NCBI GenBank assembly: GCA_963667605.2
Contig: CAXXUZ010000001.1
Location: 310,001-374,000, forward strand
Reading direction: 5' to 3'
Source of the DNA: JADLGL01 sp963667605
Lineage (GTDB): Bacteria; Pseudomonadota; Alphaproteobacteria; Rhizobiales; Kaistiaceae
Length of the DNA stretch: 64,000 nt
Below are positions 24,286-33,072 of the stretch, piece after piece. Positions within the stretch are counted from its first letter, which is position 1, and each line of letters starts with the position of its first letter. The translations under genes were made by a program, and so were the position numbers. The notes under the pieces were generated by a model. That model worked only from the letters and a program-made list of their open reading frames with translations. It ran no database searches and was not told the DNA's origin.

Positions 24286-26628
24286 ATGGGCGCTGCCAAG
24301 AGTTTGGCTCAGCGGGCCGCCATCGTTGTCCTGTCCATATTTGTGGCCTTCGTCGCCGAGGCGCAGGAGCCGGATGGGACGCGGGTGGCGTTGATCATCG
24401 GCAACTCCGATTATGAGGCCGTTGGGCGACTGCCCAATCCGGTGAATGATGCCGAGGCGATCGGCGCGGCTTTCACCCGCCTCGGTTTCGACGTCACCCT
24501 GATCACCGATGTCGACTATGGGGCGATGCGGCGGGCGCTCCAGGATTTCGAAACCAAAGTGGCCACCGCGGAGGTCGCGGTCGTTTTCTTCGCCGGCCAT
24601 GGCATCGAGATCGACGGCACCAATTATCTGATTCCGACCGATGCGCAGCTCAAGCGCGATACCCATGTGTTTGACGAGACCATTCCGCTGGATCGGGTGC
24701 TGACCGCAGTCGAGCAGGCGACAGTGTTGCGGATTATCATTCTCGATGCCTGCCGCAACAATCCGTTCGTGGTGCAGATGGAGAGGTCCGGACCGACGCG
24801 GTCGATCGGTCGCGGCCTGGCGCGAGTCGATCCGAGCGGATCGACAATCCTGGCCTATGCGGCTCGGGAAGGAACCGTCGCTGATGATGGAGATGGCGAC
24901 CACAGCCCGTTCACCGAAGCCCTTCTGGCGCATTTGGAAACGCCTGGGTTGGAGGTTAGTTTCGTCTTCCGAAATGTCCGCGACGACGTCTTGACGGCGA
25001 CTGGTGGGATACAAGAGCCGATCGTCTACAGCTCGCTCGGCCGCGAAGAGATCTACTTCGTTTCCACCAAGATTCCCTTGTCGCCGGTGCCGGTGATACA
25101 GGTCCAGGGCGCAGCTGAAACAGACCAGAGCAATGTGGTGGTCGCCTATCAGGCGGCGCTGGCGATCGACACGGTTGAAGCTTGGCAGGCCTTCCTGCGC
25201 TACTACTCGACCGGACTTTACGCGGATTTGGCGAGGGCGGCGCTCAACAAGCTTCGCGGCGAGGAGCGCGCCGACGTTGAATTGCTGCCGGCGCCGGAGA
25301 TCGCCGATCAGCCGATGTTTGTCGGTGATGATGTCGACGCCGCGGTTGGCGCGGCTGCCGCCTGCGATCGCTTTGCCGCCTATCAGAATGATCCGGATCG
25401 TCCGGATCAGATCGTCGCGGTCTCCGACGCCGAATTGGAGGCGAATGCGCCGGCGGCGCTGGACGCCTGTCGCCTTGCGGTCCAGCACAATTCGGGCGAT
25501 CGCCGGATGCTGTCTCAGCTTGCTCGAGCGGCTGGGTTGGCGAACCGGCCCGAAGAGGCCTATGAGGCGGCGCTGGAGGCAGCCGAGCTCGGCAGCGCCC
25601 AGTCGATTGCGACAATCGGACTTGCCTATCAATTAGGCCTCGTGGTCGAGCAGAGTTACGAAACGGCCGCCGAATGGTACCGGCGGGCCGCCGAGGCCGG
25701 CGGCAGCGACGGCATGCTCCACCTCGGTTATCTCTATGATCAGGGCTTGGGCGTGCCGCTTGATCTTGACGAATCCGGCCGTTGGTTCGCGCGTGCGGCC
25801 GAGGCTGACAACGCCGCCGCGATCACCGCGATCGCCTATCGATTGCAGAACGGCCGCGGCGTTGCGCAGGACCAGGTCGAGGCTCGCTATTGGTATGAGC
25901 GCGCGGCGCTTCGCGGCGACGGGTTCGCGATGCAAGCCCTTGGCCTGCTTCACGAGTATGGTGAGGGCGGTCCGGTGGATTATGAGTTGGCCCGCAGCTG
26001 GTACCTCCGAGCGGCTGAACAAGGCTCGGGGGTTGCGATGGCGAGTCTCGGCTTCGGTTACGAGACCGGCCTCGGCGTTGCGGTCGACCTCGACGTGGCG
26101 CGCGATCGGTACGAACGCGGCGCCGCCGAGGGCGATCATGTGGCGATGTTCGCTCTGGGCAGGATTTATGAGGGCGGTATCGGCGTTGAACAGAACTACG
26201 AGGAATCCGTCCATTGGTATTCGCAATCGGCGTTCACCGGCGAGATGCCGTTTGCGTTGGTGCGGCTCGGGCTCTTCTTCGATCAGGGCCTTGGCGTCGA
26301 ACAGAATTTCGCAACGGCGCGTTCGCTGTGGGGGGAAGCCGCCGCCGCCGGCGAAGCCGATGCGCTGGTCAATCTCGGCTATCTGTTCGAACTCGGCCGT
26401 GGCGTGCCTGAGGATCTCGACCGAGCCGGGCGCTACTATATCGAAGCGCTGATGGCCGGCAGCCAATATGCATTGGAGGAGTTCGTCAATTACTCTCAGG
26501 ACTATGCGGTGGCGGTGCGGCGGATGATCGAGGCCTTCCTGATCGAGCAGGGATTGCTGACCGGCAAGCCCGACGGCCGGTTCGATGATGCAGCGCGTCA
26601 GGCTTTGCAGCGGCTTGGTCAAAACTAG
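24286..26628 (+). CDS. Secreted caspase-domain (C14) protein with Sel1 repeats and C-terminal peptidoglycan-binding-like region
   Basis: This 780-residue protein has an N-terminal signal peptide (about residues 1-26, cleaved near AEAQ). The caspase p20-like domain follows, with catalytic His105 in FFAGHGIEI and Cys156 in LDACRNNPF, so it should be an active orthocaspase. Residues 430-700 or so carry about eight Sel1 repeats (for example AEWYRRAAEAGGSDGMLHLG). The last 35 residues (IEQGLLTGKPDGRFDDAARQ) look like a peptidoglycan-binding helix bundle. It likely works in the periplasm; substrate unknown. The stop is TAG. Its neighbour is the SIMPL gene. Confidence 0.88.
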   Translation: MGAAKSLAQRAAIVVLSIFVAFVAEAQEPDGTRVALIIGNSDYEAVGRLPNPVNDAEAIGAAFTRLGFDVTLITDVDYGAMRRALQDFETKVATAEVAVVFFAGHGIEIDGTNYLIPTDAQLKRDTHVFDETIPLDRVLTAVEQATVLRIIILDACRNNPFVVQMERSGPTRSIGRGLARVDPSGSTILAYAAREGTVADDGDGDHSPFTEALLAHLETPGLEVSFVFRNVRDDVLTATGGIQEPIVYSSLGREEIYFVSTKIPLSPVPVIQVQGAAETDQSNVVVAYQAALAIDTVEAWQAFLRYYSTGLYADLARAALNKLRGEERADVELLPAPEIADQPMFVGDDVDAAVGAAAACDRFAAYQNDPDRPDQIVAVSDAELEANAPAALDACRLAVQHNSGDRRMLSQLARAAGLANRPEEAYEAALEAAELGSAQSIATIGLAYQLGLVVEQSYETAAEWYRRAAEAGGSDGMLHLGYLYDQGLGVPLDLDESGRWFARAAEADNAAAITAIAYRLQNGRGVAQDQVEARYWYERAALRGDGFAMQALGLLHEYGEGGPVDYELARSWYLRAAEQGSGVAMASLGFGYETGLGVAVDLDVARDRYERGAAEGDHVAMFALGRIYEGGIGVEQNYEESVHWYSQSAFTGEMPFALVRLGLFFDQGLGVEQNFATARSLWGEAAAAGEADALVNLGYLFELGRGVPEDLDRAGRYYIEALMAGSQYALEEFVNYSQDYAVAVRRMIEAFLIEQGLLTGKPDGRFDDAARQALQRLGQN

Positions 26629-26749
26629 TGGCGGGCCCGACGGCTTGCCGGCTCACATCACGACAGAGCCAGCTCTGAGTGGCCGCTGGGCTCGTATCCG
26701 CCCCTCTGTTCACTTTTTGTTCACAACGGGTGAGCGGCTGAGAAGGACC

Positions 26750-26777
26750 TTGACCAGGGGCTCGATGGTAGTAAACA
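26750..26777 (+). promoter_or_regulatory. Candidate promoter of the YCII gene
   Basis: TTGACC at 26750-26755, a 16-base spacer and TAAACA at 26772-26777 lie 29 bases before the ATG, with AAGGAGG as ribosome site between. A GTTC-N7-GTTC motif of the alphaproteobacterial LexA type lies upstream at 26708-26722. Confidence 0.45.
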
Positions 26778-26805
26778 TAAATGTGAATTAACCAAGGAGG
26801 CAAAT

Positions 26806-27138
26806 ATGCCGAAGTTCATTTTTCTCTACAAAGGCCCGGTCACCGCCATGAGCGATATGTCGCCAGAGGAGGTCAAGGCGTCGGGGGATCAGTGGGGCGC
26901 CTGGTACGGCAAGCTGGGCAGCGCGATTCAGGACGGCGGCGCGCCGTTTGCGGCTGGTGCATCCGTCGTTGATGATGGGTCGTCCGGAACCGCTAGCGAT
27001 TTGTCCGGCTACACGGTCGTCGAAGCAGCGGATATGAACGCCGCCAAGGCGATGACCGCCGGCCATCCCTTCTTGAGCGAAGGCAAGGGTAAGTTCGCCA
27101 TCGACGTTTTCGAGTTGATGCCGATTCGCGGCATGTAA
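26806..27138 (+). CDS. YCII-related protein
   Basis: This 110-residue single-domain protein of the YCII/DGPF family starts MPKFIFLYKGP, with the conserved central GYTVVEAADMNAAKAMTAGHPF, where the His near residue 85 is the family's conserved residue. The fold is a ferredoxin-like dimer; enzymatic function is not settled for this group. The start has a very good AAGGAGG site. A strong terminator follows 38 bases after the stop. It appears to be a single-gene unit. Confidence 0.85.
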   Translation: MPKFIFLYKGPVTAMSDMSPEEVKASGDQWGAWYGKLGSAIQDGGAPFAAGASVVDDGSSGTASDLSGYTVVEAADMNAAKAMTAGHPFLSEGKGKFAIDVFELMPIRGM

Positions 27139-27176
27139 CCGGCCAAGCCCCCGCCCGAAGCGGCATCCCTTACCAA

Positions 27177-27207
27177 AACCGGGCCCTCGCGGTCCGGTTA
27201 TATTTTA
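27177..27207 (+). terminator. Rho-independent terminator after the YCII gene
   Basis: AACCGGGCC-CTCGC-GGTCCGGTT (nine pairs including one G-T) is followed by ATATTTTA. Confidence 0.7.
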
Positions 27208-27291
27208 CGTCGCGCGGGTGCTTATTGGCTCAGAATGGGCAGTAAGTAATCGGCAAGCTCAGCAAGTGAATTCGGATCGTTTACTAGTATT

Positions 27292-27323
27292 CATTCGGTC
27301 AACTCGACCGAATGTTTGATTTT
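27292..27323. terminator. Hairpin between the YCII gene and the ATPase remnant
   Basis: CATTCGGTC-AACTC-GACCGAATG is a perfect nine-pair stem followed on the plus strand by TTTGATTTT. It lies between convergent genes and could serve as a second terminator for the plus strand. Confidence 0.5.
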
Positions 27324-28261
27324 CCTGAACTCTAAAGTGCCGTCGAATAGGTCACGAAACATGTTTGCTAGCAGTTTCGGCGCGTTTACCACGCTCACCT
27401 AGTCGGGATTTGATACATCTCCAACCCATAGGTCTTCCGCTTTGTAATCGGCGGCAGCTGCATTGTTCTGGAGCCAGCTGACCACGGCTTCGTCGGAAAT
27501 CGAAAGTTCGAGCTCATTTGACAAGACCGCGGCAATTGCCGCCGGTACGGTGAGGTGGTTCTCGTAGGTTCGGCGGGGCTGGAAATGGGCGGCGCCCTGT
27601 GACTGCCGGATCAGATCTTCCATCTCCCGCTCAGTGCGACCCTCTCGGTCAAATACGAAAGCCAATGCGGGCGGGATAAGCGCGTTGGTTCGGGTCAGCC
27701 GCTCGTAGACCTCCCACACCAAGGCCGCTTTGGCCCGCCTGGCAGTCAGTTCGCCGGTGCTTCGAACTCCCACAATCGCCGTTGATCCAAGCTCTACGTC
27801 GCGCGAAGACAACACCAACGGAAAGCAAAGCTCTTCCGTCAGGCCCCTCGACCCACAAGACGCTGTCGGCTCCGAATACGTCCCCAAGTCGGACCCCGAG
27901 GTCACTGAGCAGTCTCCTGATCGACCTAACATTGGTGGCGTCAAGCGAAGCCAATCGAGATTGGCCTTACTCCCATTGAATGGAGTGCAACGTTGAAGGT
28001 TTCGATAACGCTATGACTTCCGGAGAATGCGTCGTAACTTTGAATTGATGTGGGCTGTCTCTAAATATCTGGATCAATTTCCTAACCGCCGATGGATGCA
28101 GAAAACTATTTGGCTCATCTACCACAAGTATTCTCGGATTGTCCGCCGAGACTAGCACGGTCAGCATTGCGATTGCCTGACCGATTCCCGTACCGGAGGC
28201 GTCGAGGTCCATCGCGAGCTCGCTGAACTCCATGTTCGGATCGATCGTCCGAACCATTAAG

Positions 28262-29903
28262 CCGACATTCCCCAGATGACATCCAAATTCGCGGAAATCG
28301 TACCACGGCCCCATCTCCAAGGGAACTCTGTTCCCATTGCAGCCATCCGATGACATGATTTTGGTAATCGGCCAGCGCGTGGAAGGCCATTTGGTCGTTT
28401 CTCTTGCCATCCAGACACACCTCTCGTGTCGCAATCTCCTTGCCGTCGATTCCCTCGGCCTACGCCGGAGCGGGTCTTCGTCGTAGATCATCAATCAGGC
28501 TCAAGATTTTCTGGAACAAGCTTCTTGGGACTGCAACCTCGGCCAATTGAAATGTGACGTACCGGCCATGGCTGACAACTTTCGCACCGATCTTGACCAG
28601 CTTCTCCCTCAGCGTCGTCAGCGACCATTGCTCCACGGTATCGGGCAACGCCAGGGTACGCATGAAGTTGCCGAGGTTATAGGCGAGTGCATGCAGCTGG
28701 AGCCGGACGGCATTGTTGCGTAACGAACGGCATGACAGCCGCGTCCACTTGATGGCGTTCTTGCCTTCCTTGATCCATTGCTCGGCAGTGTCGCGCTGAT
28801 TGTAGAACGCAACAACCCGCTCGGCAGGACGGCTCAGGTTGGTGACGATGAAGCCGACGCGGGGATACAGTTCCCCTGAGTGCCACTCCACCTTGGCGAC
28901 GACCCGGCGGGGCTCCGTCCAGCTACCGGCCCGATAGCTGAAGTTCGCGTAATACCGACGAACTTCCTTCGGCGGCCGACCGACGGGGCGCTTGAGCAGG
29001 TGCGCGATGCTGTCGTGCAGCACCTTGTTGGCCGGAAGCCGGATGGCGTACTTGAAGCCTTCCGCTTCCAGAAACTCATAAACCTCGGGCGAGGCGAAGG
29101 CGGCGTCACCACGGAAATAACGCCGGAGTGTCTTGTTCCGGTATCGAGCGACCACCGGGTCCAACACATCGCGCCATTCATGGGCGCTGTGCACGTTGCC
29201 CGGACGCAGGGCGCAACGCTCCAGATCGCCGAACTGGTTGAACACGAACAGCGGGTGATAGCACGTGCAGCCGAAGTGACCGTTGTAGGCCGTGCCCTCC
29301 TGGTCACCGTAGGTCGGGCTGACGGAGCTGTCCATGTCGAGCACGATAATCTTCGGCGGCTTGCGCTCGTTAACCTGGTCGATCCAGATGCCCAAAAGGT
29401 CAGCGAGCGCGGCGAGGTTGTCATTGGTGGCGAGTAACTCCGTCTCGAACCGGCCCATCTGGCTGGTCGATGCGCCGCCGCGCTCGACAGCCCTGCCGCC
29501 GACGATCCACCGCATCGCAGGATCGCGCCCCAGCCGGTCGGCGTCGTTCACGTCCTCGTACCCGGCGAGACGACCATAGACGGATTGGCGAAGGAGACCG
29601 ATGATGCCGTGCCAACCGTTCTTGCCGGTCCGGCTGTCAGCAATAACGTCACCGGCCAGCGTGGTCAGGCCGAGGGCTTCGTCCAGTTCACGATAGGCGA
29701 GCAGACCAGCGTCTGACGTGATCCGCGAACCGTGGAACTCGAACTTCAGTCTTCGGTCGAAAAACGCCCGCAGCAGCCCCCGATCCGACTCACCCTCCAG
29801 GTTCCGCATTCGACCCACTCTCCGTCTGATCTAATCCACTGATTCTTACGCAGTAATCAGACGGAAACCGCATCAGATGGATCGGTCACCTGGGGAATGC
29901 GGG
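28262..29903 (-). mobile_element. IS1380-family element, copy 3
   Basis: The element is 1642 bp with the same ends as copy 2. Both flanks belong to one ATPase gene, so this is a simple insertion. The outer bases are TTAAG on the left and GAAAG on the right, so no exact target duplication is seen. Confidence 0.92.
28460..29818 (-). CDS. IS1380-family transposase
   Basis: This is an intact 452-residue transposase, identical to copy 2 except for one residue near position 80 (LRQSVYGR here, LRQFVYGR there). The catalytic residues and the leader inverted repeat are the same. Confidence 0.93.
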   Translation of the reverse strand: MGRMRNLEGESDRGLLRAFFDRRLKFEFHGSRITSDAGLLAYRELDEALGLTTLAGDVIADSRTGKNGWHGIIGLLRQSVYGRLAGYEDVNDADRLGRDPAMRWIVGGRAVERGGASTSQMGRFETELLATNDNLAALADLLGIWIDQVNERKPPKIIVLDMDSSVSPTYGDQEGTAYNGHFGCTCYHPLFVFNQFGDLERCALRPGNVHSAHEWRDVLDPVVARYRNKTLRRYFRGDAAFASPEVYEFLEAEGFKYAIRLPANKVLHDSIAHLLKRPVGRPPKEVRRYYANFSYRAGSWTEPRRVVAKVEWHSGELYPRVGFIVTNLSRPAERVVAFYNQRDTAEQWIKEGKNAIKWTRLSCRSLRNNAVRLQLHALAYNLGNFMRTLALPDTVEQWSLTTLREKLVKIGAKVVSHGRYVTFQLAEVAVPRSLFQKILSLIDDLRRRPAPA

Positions 29904-30739
29904 GAAAGAGCGCTTCTTTGTTCTGAACCTCGGTCGAGACCCCCTCAACACTTGGAAATATGTCGCGCAGCAATCCGTTCAGTTTATTGTATCGTCCGCG
30001 TCTCCGTGTCATCAAATGCAGAATGACAACTGCCAGATTGCTGGCGTCTGGCAACAGATCCGTGTTGTTGTCTATTGATTGCCTTGAGATCTACAAACGT
30101 TCTGCCCTGAACATGAACAGACTATTGTCGAACGCGCCACCGACGATGGCATCAAGGGACCCTCGATCTGCAACACCGGAAAGGAATCCCTCGACTATCG
30201 ACCCATCAGGCTCAACGCGAACTTTCGTTGAACCCGTGGTATCGGGTACCGGATGACTCCAGTCTTTGTCGGGAGTGCGTGCAAGGCGAGACGATGCGGC
30301 GTCCCGTGAAAGCAGATTGTCAATTTGTTGTCCGACCCCAGCTCCCGAAACCCCATTGAACCGAAGATTGCCAGGTGACGCCATGACAAGCTGTCGAAGC
30401 TCGCCCTCCGACAACTGAATCTCGATTTCAACGGTTGAAGGATTCGCGGAGATCTCAGGCTGTCCGTTCGACAGTCTCTTGTGAGGACTGCTAGAAAAAT
30501 GCTTTCTCGACAGCGCTTCTACCAGTGCAGTCTTCCCGGCGTTGTTCGGTCCGACGACGACATTGATCCCCGGTGCGAAGATGGTCTTCCCCGAGTCCGA
30601 GAAGCTCATGTAGTTACGAATTCTGCAGCACAGAAGTTGCATCTGCTGAGCCAAAATGGGCCTTGGCCATCTCCAAGGATCAACCGAGGGCCAATGGTGG
30701 CGCTCACCAAGCCGACAGTTGAGGTGGCACCTAATATAT

Positions 30740-32929
30740 CTAGTTATCCAAGAAGCTGCGGAGCTTCCGTGACCGCGACGGGTGCTTCAGTTTCCGGAGC
30801 GCCTTGGCCTCGATCTGTCGGATGCGTTCGCGGGTGACCGAGAATTGTTGGCCGACTTCCTCCAGGGTGTGATCGGTATTCATACCGATGCCGAAGCGCA
30901 TGCGCAGCACCCGTTCCTCGCGCGGGGTGAGCGAGGCGAGGACGTGGGTGGTGGTCTCGCGAAGGTTCGATTGGATCGCGGCATCGATCGGTAGCACCGC
31001 GTTCTTGTCCTCGATGAAATCGCCGAGATGGGAATCCTCCTCGTCGCCGATCGGAGTTTCGAGGCTGATCGGCTCCTTGGCGATCTTGAGGACTTTGCGC
31101 ACCTTCTCCAGTGGCATCGCCAGCTTCTCTGCCAGCTCCTCGGGGGTCGGCTCGCGGCCGATCTCATGCAGCATTTGACGCGAGGTCCGGACGATCTTGT
31201 TGATCGTCTCGATCATATGGACCGGGATGCGGATCGTGCGCGCTTGGTCGGCGATTGAGCGCGTGATCGCCTGTCTGATCCACCAGGTTGCATAGGTCGA
31301 GAATTTGTAGCCGCGACGATATTCGAACTTATCGACCGCCTTCATCAGGCCGATATTGCCTTCCTGAATCAAATCAAGGAATTGCAGGCCGCGGTTGGTG
31401 TATTTCTTGGCGATCGAAATCACGAGGCGGAGATTGGCCTCGACCATCTCCTTCTTGGCCTGTCGGGCCTCGCGCTCACCCTTCTGCACCTTGTGGACGA
31501 TGCGGCGGAACTCGGTGATCTCAAGACCGGTCTCGGTCGCCAGCGATTGGATCTCGCCGCGGAGCTCCTTGATCCGGTTGCCGTCGCTCTTGATAAAATC
31601 GCGCCAGCCCTTGGTCGAGAGATTGACCACCCGGCGGAGCCAATGGGGGTCAAGCTCGGCGCTCTGATAGTGGGAGAGGAAGTCCTCGCGCTTGATGCCA
31701 TAACTTTCGGCCAGGCGAAGCAGGCGACCTTCGAAGCCGATCAGCCGTTTGTTGATGTCGTAAAGCTGCTCGACCAGCGAATCGATGCGCGCCTGGTTAA
31801 GCGACAGCGATTTGACGTCGGTGACGACCTCTTCCCGGTGCTTCTTGTATCGTCGCTCCTGAGCCGGTGACAGCCGCTCGTTCTTGAGGCGGTTGTCGAC
31901 CAACTGATCCTGCAGCCGGCGGAGCTTCTTATAGATCGCAGCAACGCGGTCGAACGTTTCGACCACGCCTGGCTTAAGCTCGGCTTCCATGGCGGCGAGG
32001 GAGATATTGTTCTCCAGATCGTCGTCGTCATCGTCGTAGTCGCTATTGGGGCGACCTTCGCCATCGGTGCGAGCTTCGCCCTCGGGGCGGCCTTCTGCGT
32101 CGGCACGAGCTTCGTTGGTTGGGCGACCTTCGCCCTCGGGGCGAACGTAGCTGGATGGGCGAGCATCGCCCTCGTGGCGGACGTAGCTGGATGGGCGAGC
32201 TTCGCCAACGGGTTGGCTTTCGCCCTCGGCTGACTGCTCGGTGCCGGGTGCGGGTGCCGGTGTCGCCGCCACGCCTGGCGCCCCTGTCGGGGCAGCGTTC
32301 TGGGCGTCGGCCGGCTGGGCGATCGGGGCGTTCTTGGCGTCCGGTCCGGCATAGGTGGCCTCAAGATCGATGATGTCACGGAGAAGGATCTTGGCGTCGG
32401 CAAGTTCGTCACGCCAGATGATAATGGCCTGAAAGCTGAGTGGGCTTTCGCAGAGCCCAGCGATCATCGTCTCACGGCCGGCCTCGATCCGTTTGGCGAT
32501 CGCGATCTCGCCCTCGCGAGAGAGGAGTTCGACCGTGCCCATCTCGCGCAAATACATCCGCACCGGATCGTCGGTGCGATCGGCCGGTTCCTTCGCGGTG
32601 GTTGTCTTGGCGACGGCGGTCGTGGTGGTGGTGGTCTCCACCAGTTCGGTGGACTCCTCGTCGCTATCGTCTTTGTCCTCGGCTTCGTCGGTCTCGACGA
32701 CATTGATGCCGAGTTCGGACAGCATCGCCAGCACGTCCTCGATCTGCTCGGAATTGACTTCCTCCGGCGGCAGGACCGAGTTGAGTTCCTCGCTAGTAAC
32801 GTAGCCGCGCTTCTTGGCGGCCTTGATCATCTTCTTAACCGCGGCATCGGAGAGATCGAGTAGCGGGCCGTCCGGGGTCTCGTTTGCGGCGGTCTCTTTC
32901 TGTTCCGGTTCTTTTTCTTTAGTAGCCAT
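30740..32929 (-). CDS. rpoD: RNA polymerase primary sigma factor (sigma70)
   Basis: Region 1.1 is near residues 20-80. Region 1.2 starts at DPVRMYLREMG, region 2 at EANLRLVISIAKKYTNRGLQ, the -10 helix at YKFSTYATWWIRQAI and the -35 recognition helix at TLEEVGQQFSVTRERIRQIE. It has about 729 residues from the ATG at 32929, which has AGGTGA in front; the ATG at 32941 is an alternative. The non-conserved region holds an extra Pro/Arg/Glu-rich stretch of five 12-residue repeats before an Asp run. It follows dnaG on the same strand, the usual order. It ends in TAG, which shows that the host reads TAG as stop. Confidence 0.97.
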   Translation of the reverse strand: MATKEKEPEQKETAANETPDGPLLDLSDAAVKKMIKAAKKRGYVTSEELNSVLPPEEVNSEQIEDVLAMLSELGINVVETDEAEDKDDSDEESTELVETTTTTTAVAKTTTAKEPADRTDDPVRMYLREMGTVELLSREGEIAIAKRIEAGRETMIAGLCESPLSFQAIIIWRDELADAKILLRDIIDLEATYAGPDAKNAPIAQPADAQNAAPTGAPGVAATPAPAPGTEQSAEGESQPVGEARPSSYVRHEGDARPSSYVRPEGEGRPTNEARADAEGRPEGEARTDGEGRPNSDYDDDDDDLENNISLAAMEAELKPGVVETFDRVAAIYKKLRRLQDQLVDNRLKNERLSPAQERRYKKHREEVVTDVKSLSLNQARIDSLVEQLYDINKRLIGFEGRLLRLAESYGIKREDFLSHYQSAELDPHWLRRVVNLSTKGWRDFIKSDGNRIKELRGEIQSLATETGLEITEFRRIVHKVQKGEREARQAKKEMVEANLRLVISIAKKYTNRGLQFLDLIQEGNIGLMKAVDKFEYRRGYKFSTYATWWIRQAITRSIADQARTIRIPVHMIETINKIVRTSRQMLHEIGREPTPEELAEKLAMPLEKVRKVLKIAKEPISLETPIGDEEDSHLGDFIEDKNAVLPIDAAIQSNLRETTTHVLASLTPREERVLRMRFGIGMNTDHTLEEVGQQFSVTRERIRQIEAKALRKLKHPSRSRKLRSFLDN
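32040..32216 (-). repeat. 12-residue tandem repeats inside rpoD
   Basis: Five units of 36 bp encode GEARPSSYVRHE, GDARPSSYVRPE, GEGRPTNEARAD, AEGRPEGEARTD and GEGRPNSDYDDD. The first two are almost identical at DNA level (CGTAGCTGGATGGGCGAGC recurs 36 bp apart at 32146 and 32182). They lie in the spacer between regions 1.2 and 2. Confidence 0.8.
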
Positions 32930-33072
32930 TGTCACCTGCATACTCTCGCCGTCGTCGGGTCAGCCCGCCGTCCCGGCCGCTTATGTTTTGCTCCCGCGCG
33001 CGTCGCGGGTCCGCCCTGTTTGGCGCCTTCGCGTTAAGTCGCGATTAACCGCGTTTGCAGCGCGTTGGTTCA

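Larger units (their letters stand above)
27399..30654 (-). pseudogene. OLD-family ATPase/nuclease gene, interrupted by IS1380 copy 3
   Basis: The N-terminal part (30654 down to 29904) has Walker A GPNNAGKTALVEAL. A TAG at 30091-30093 (FRAERL-stop-ISRQSIDNN) breaks it in frame. The element sits at 28262-29903. The gene resumes with MEFSELAMDLDASGTGIGQA, Walker B PRILVVDEPNSFLHP and a Toprim-like VLWVEGPT, with a frameshift near 27850, and ends at 27399. OLD proteins are ATP-driven nucleases, often in phage-defence loci. At least three independent lesions make this gene dead. Confidence 0.8.

Noticed and set aside
1361..28261. TTAAG next to the right end of IS1380 copy 1 and the left end of copy 3
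   Set aside because: A five-base match could suggest recombination between copies, but it can occur by chance, and copy 3 has both flanks in one gene.
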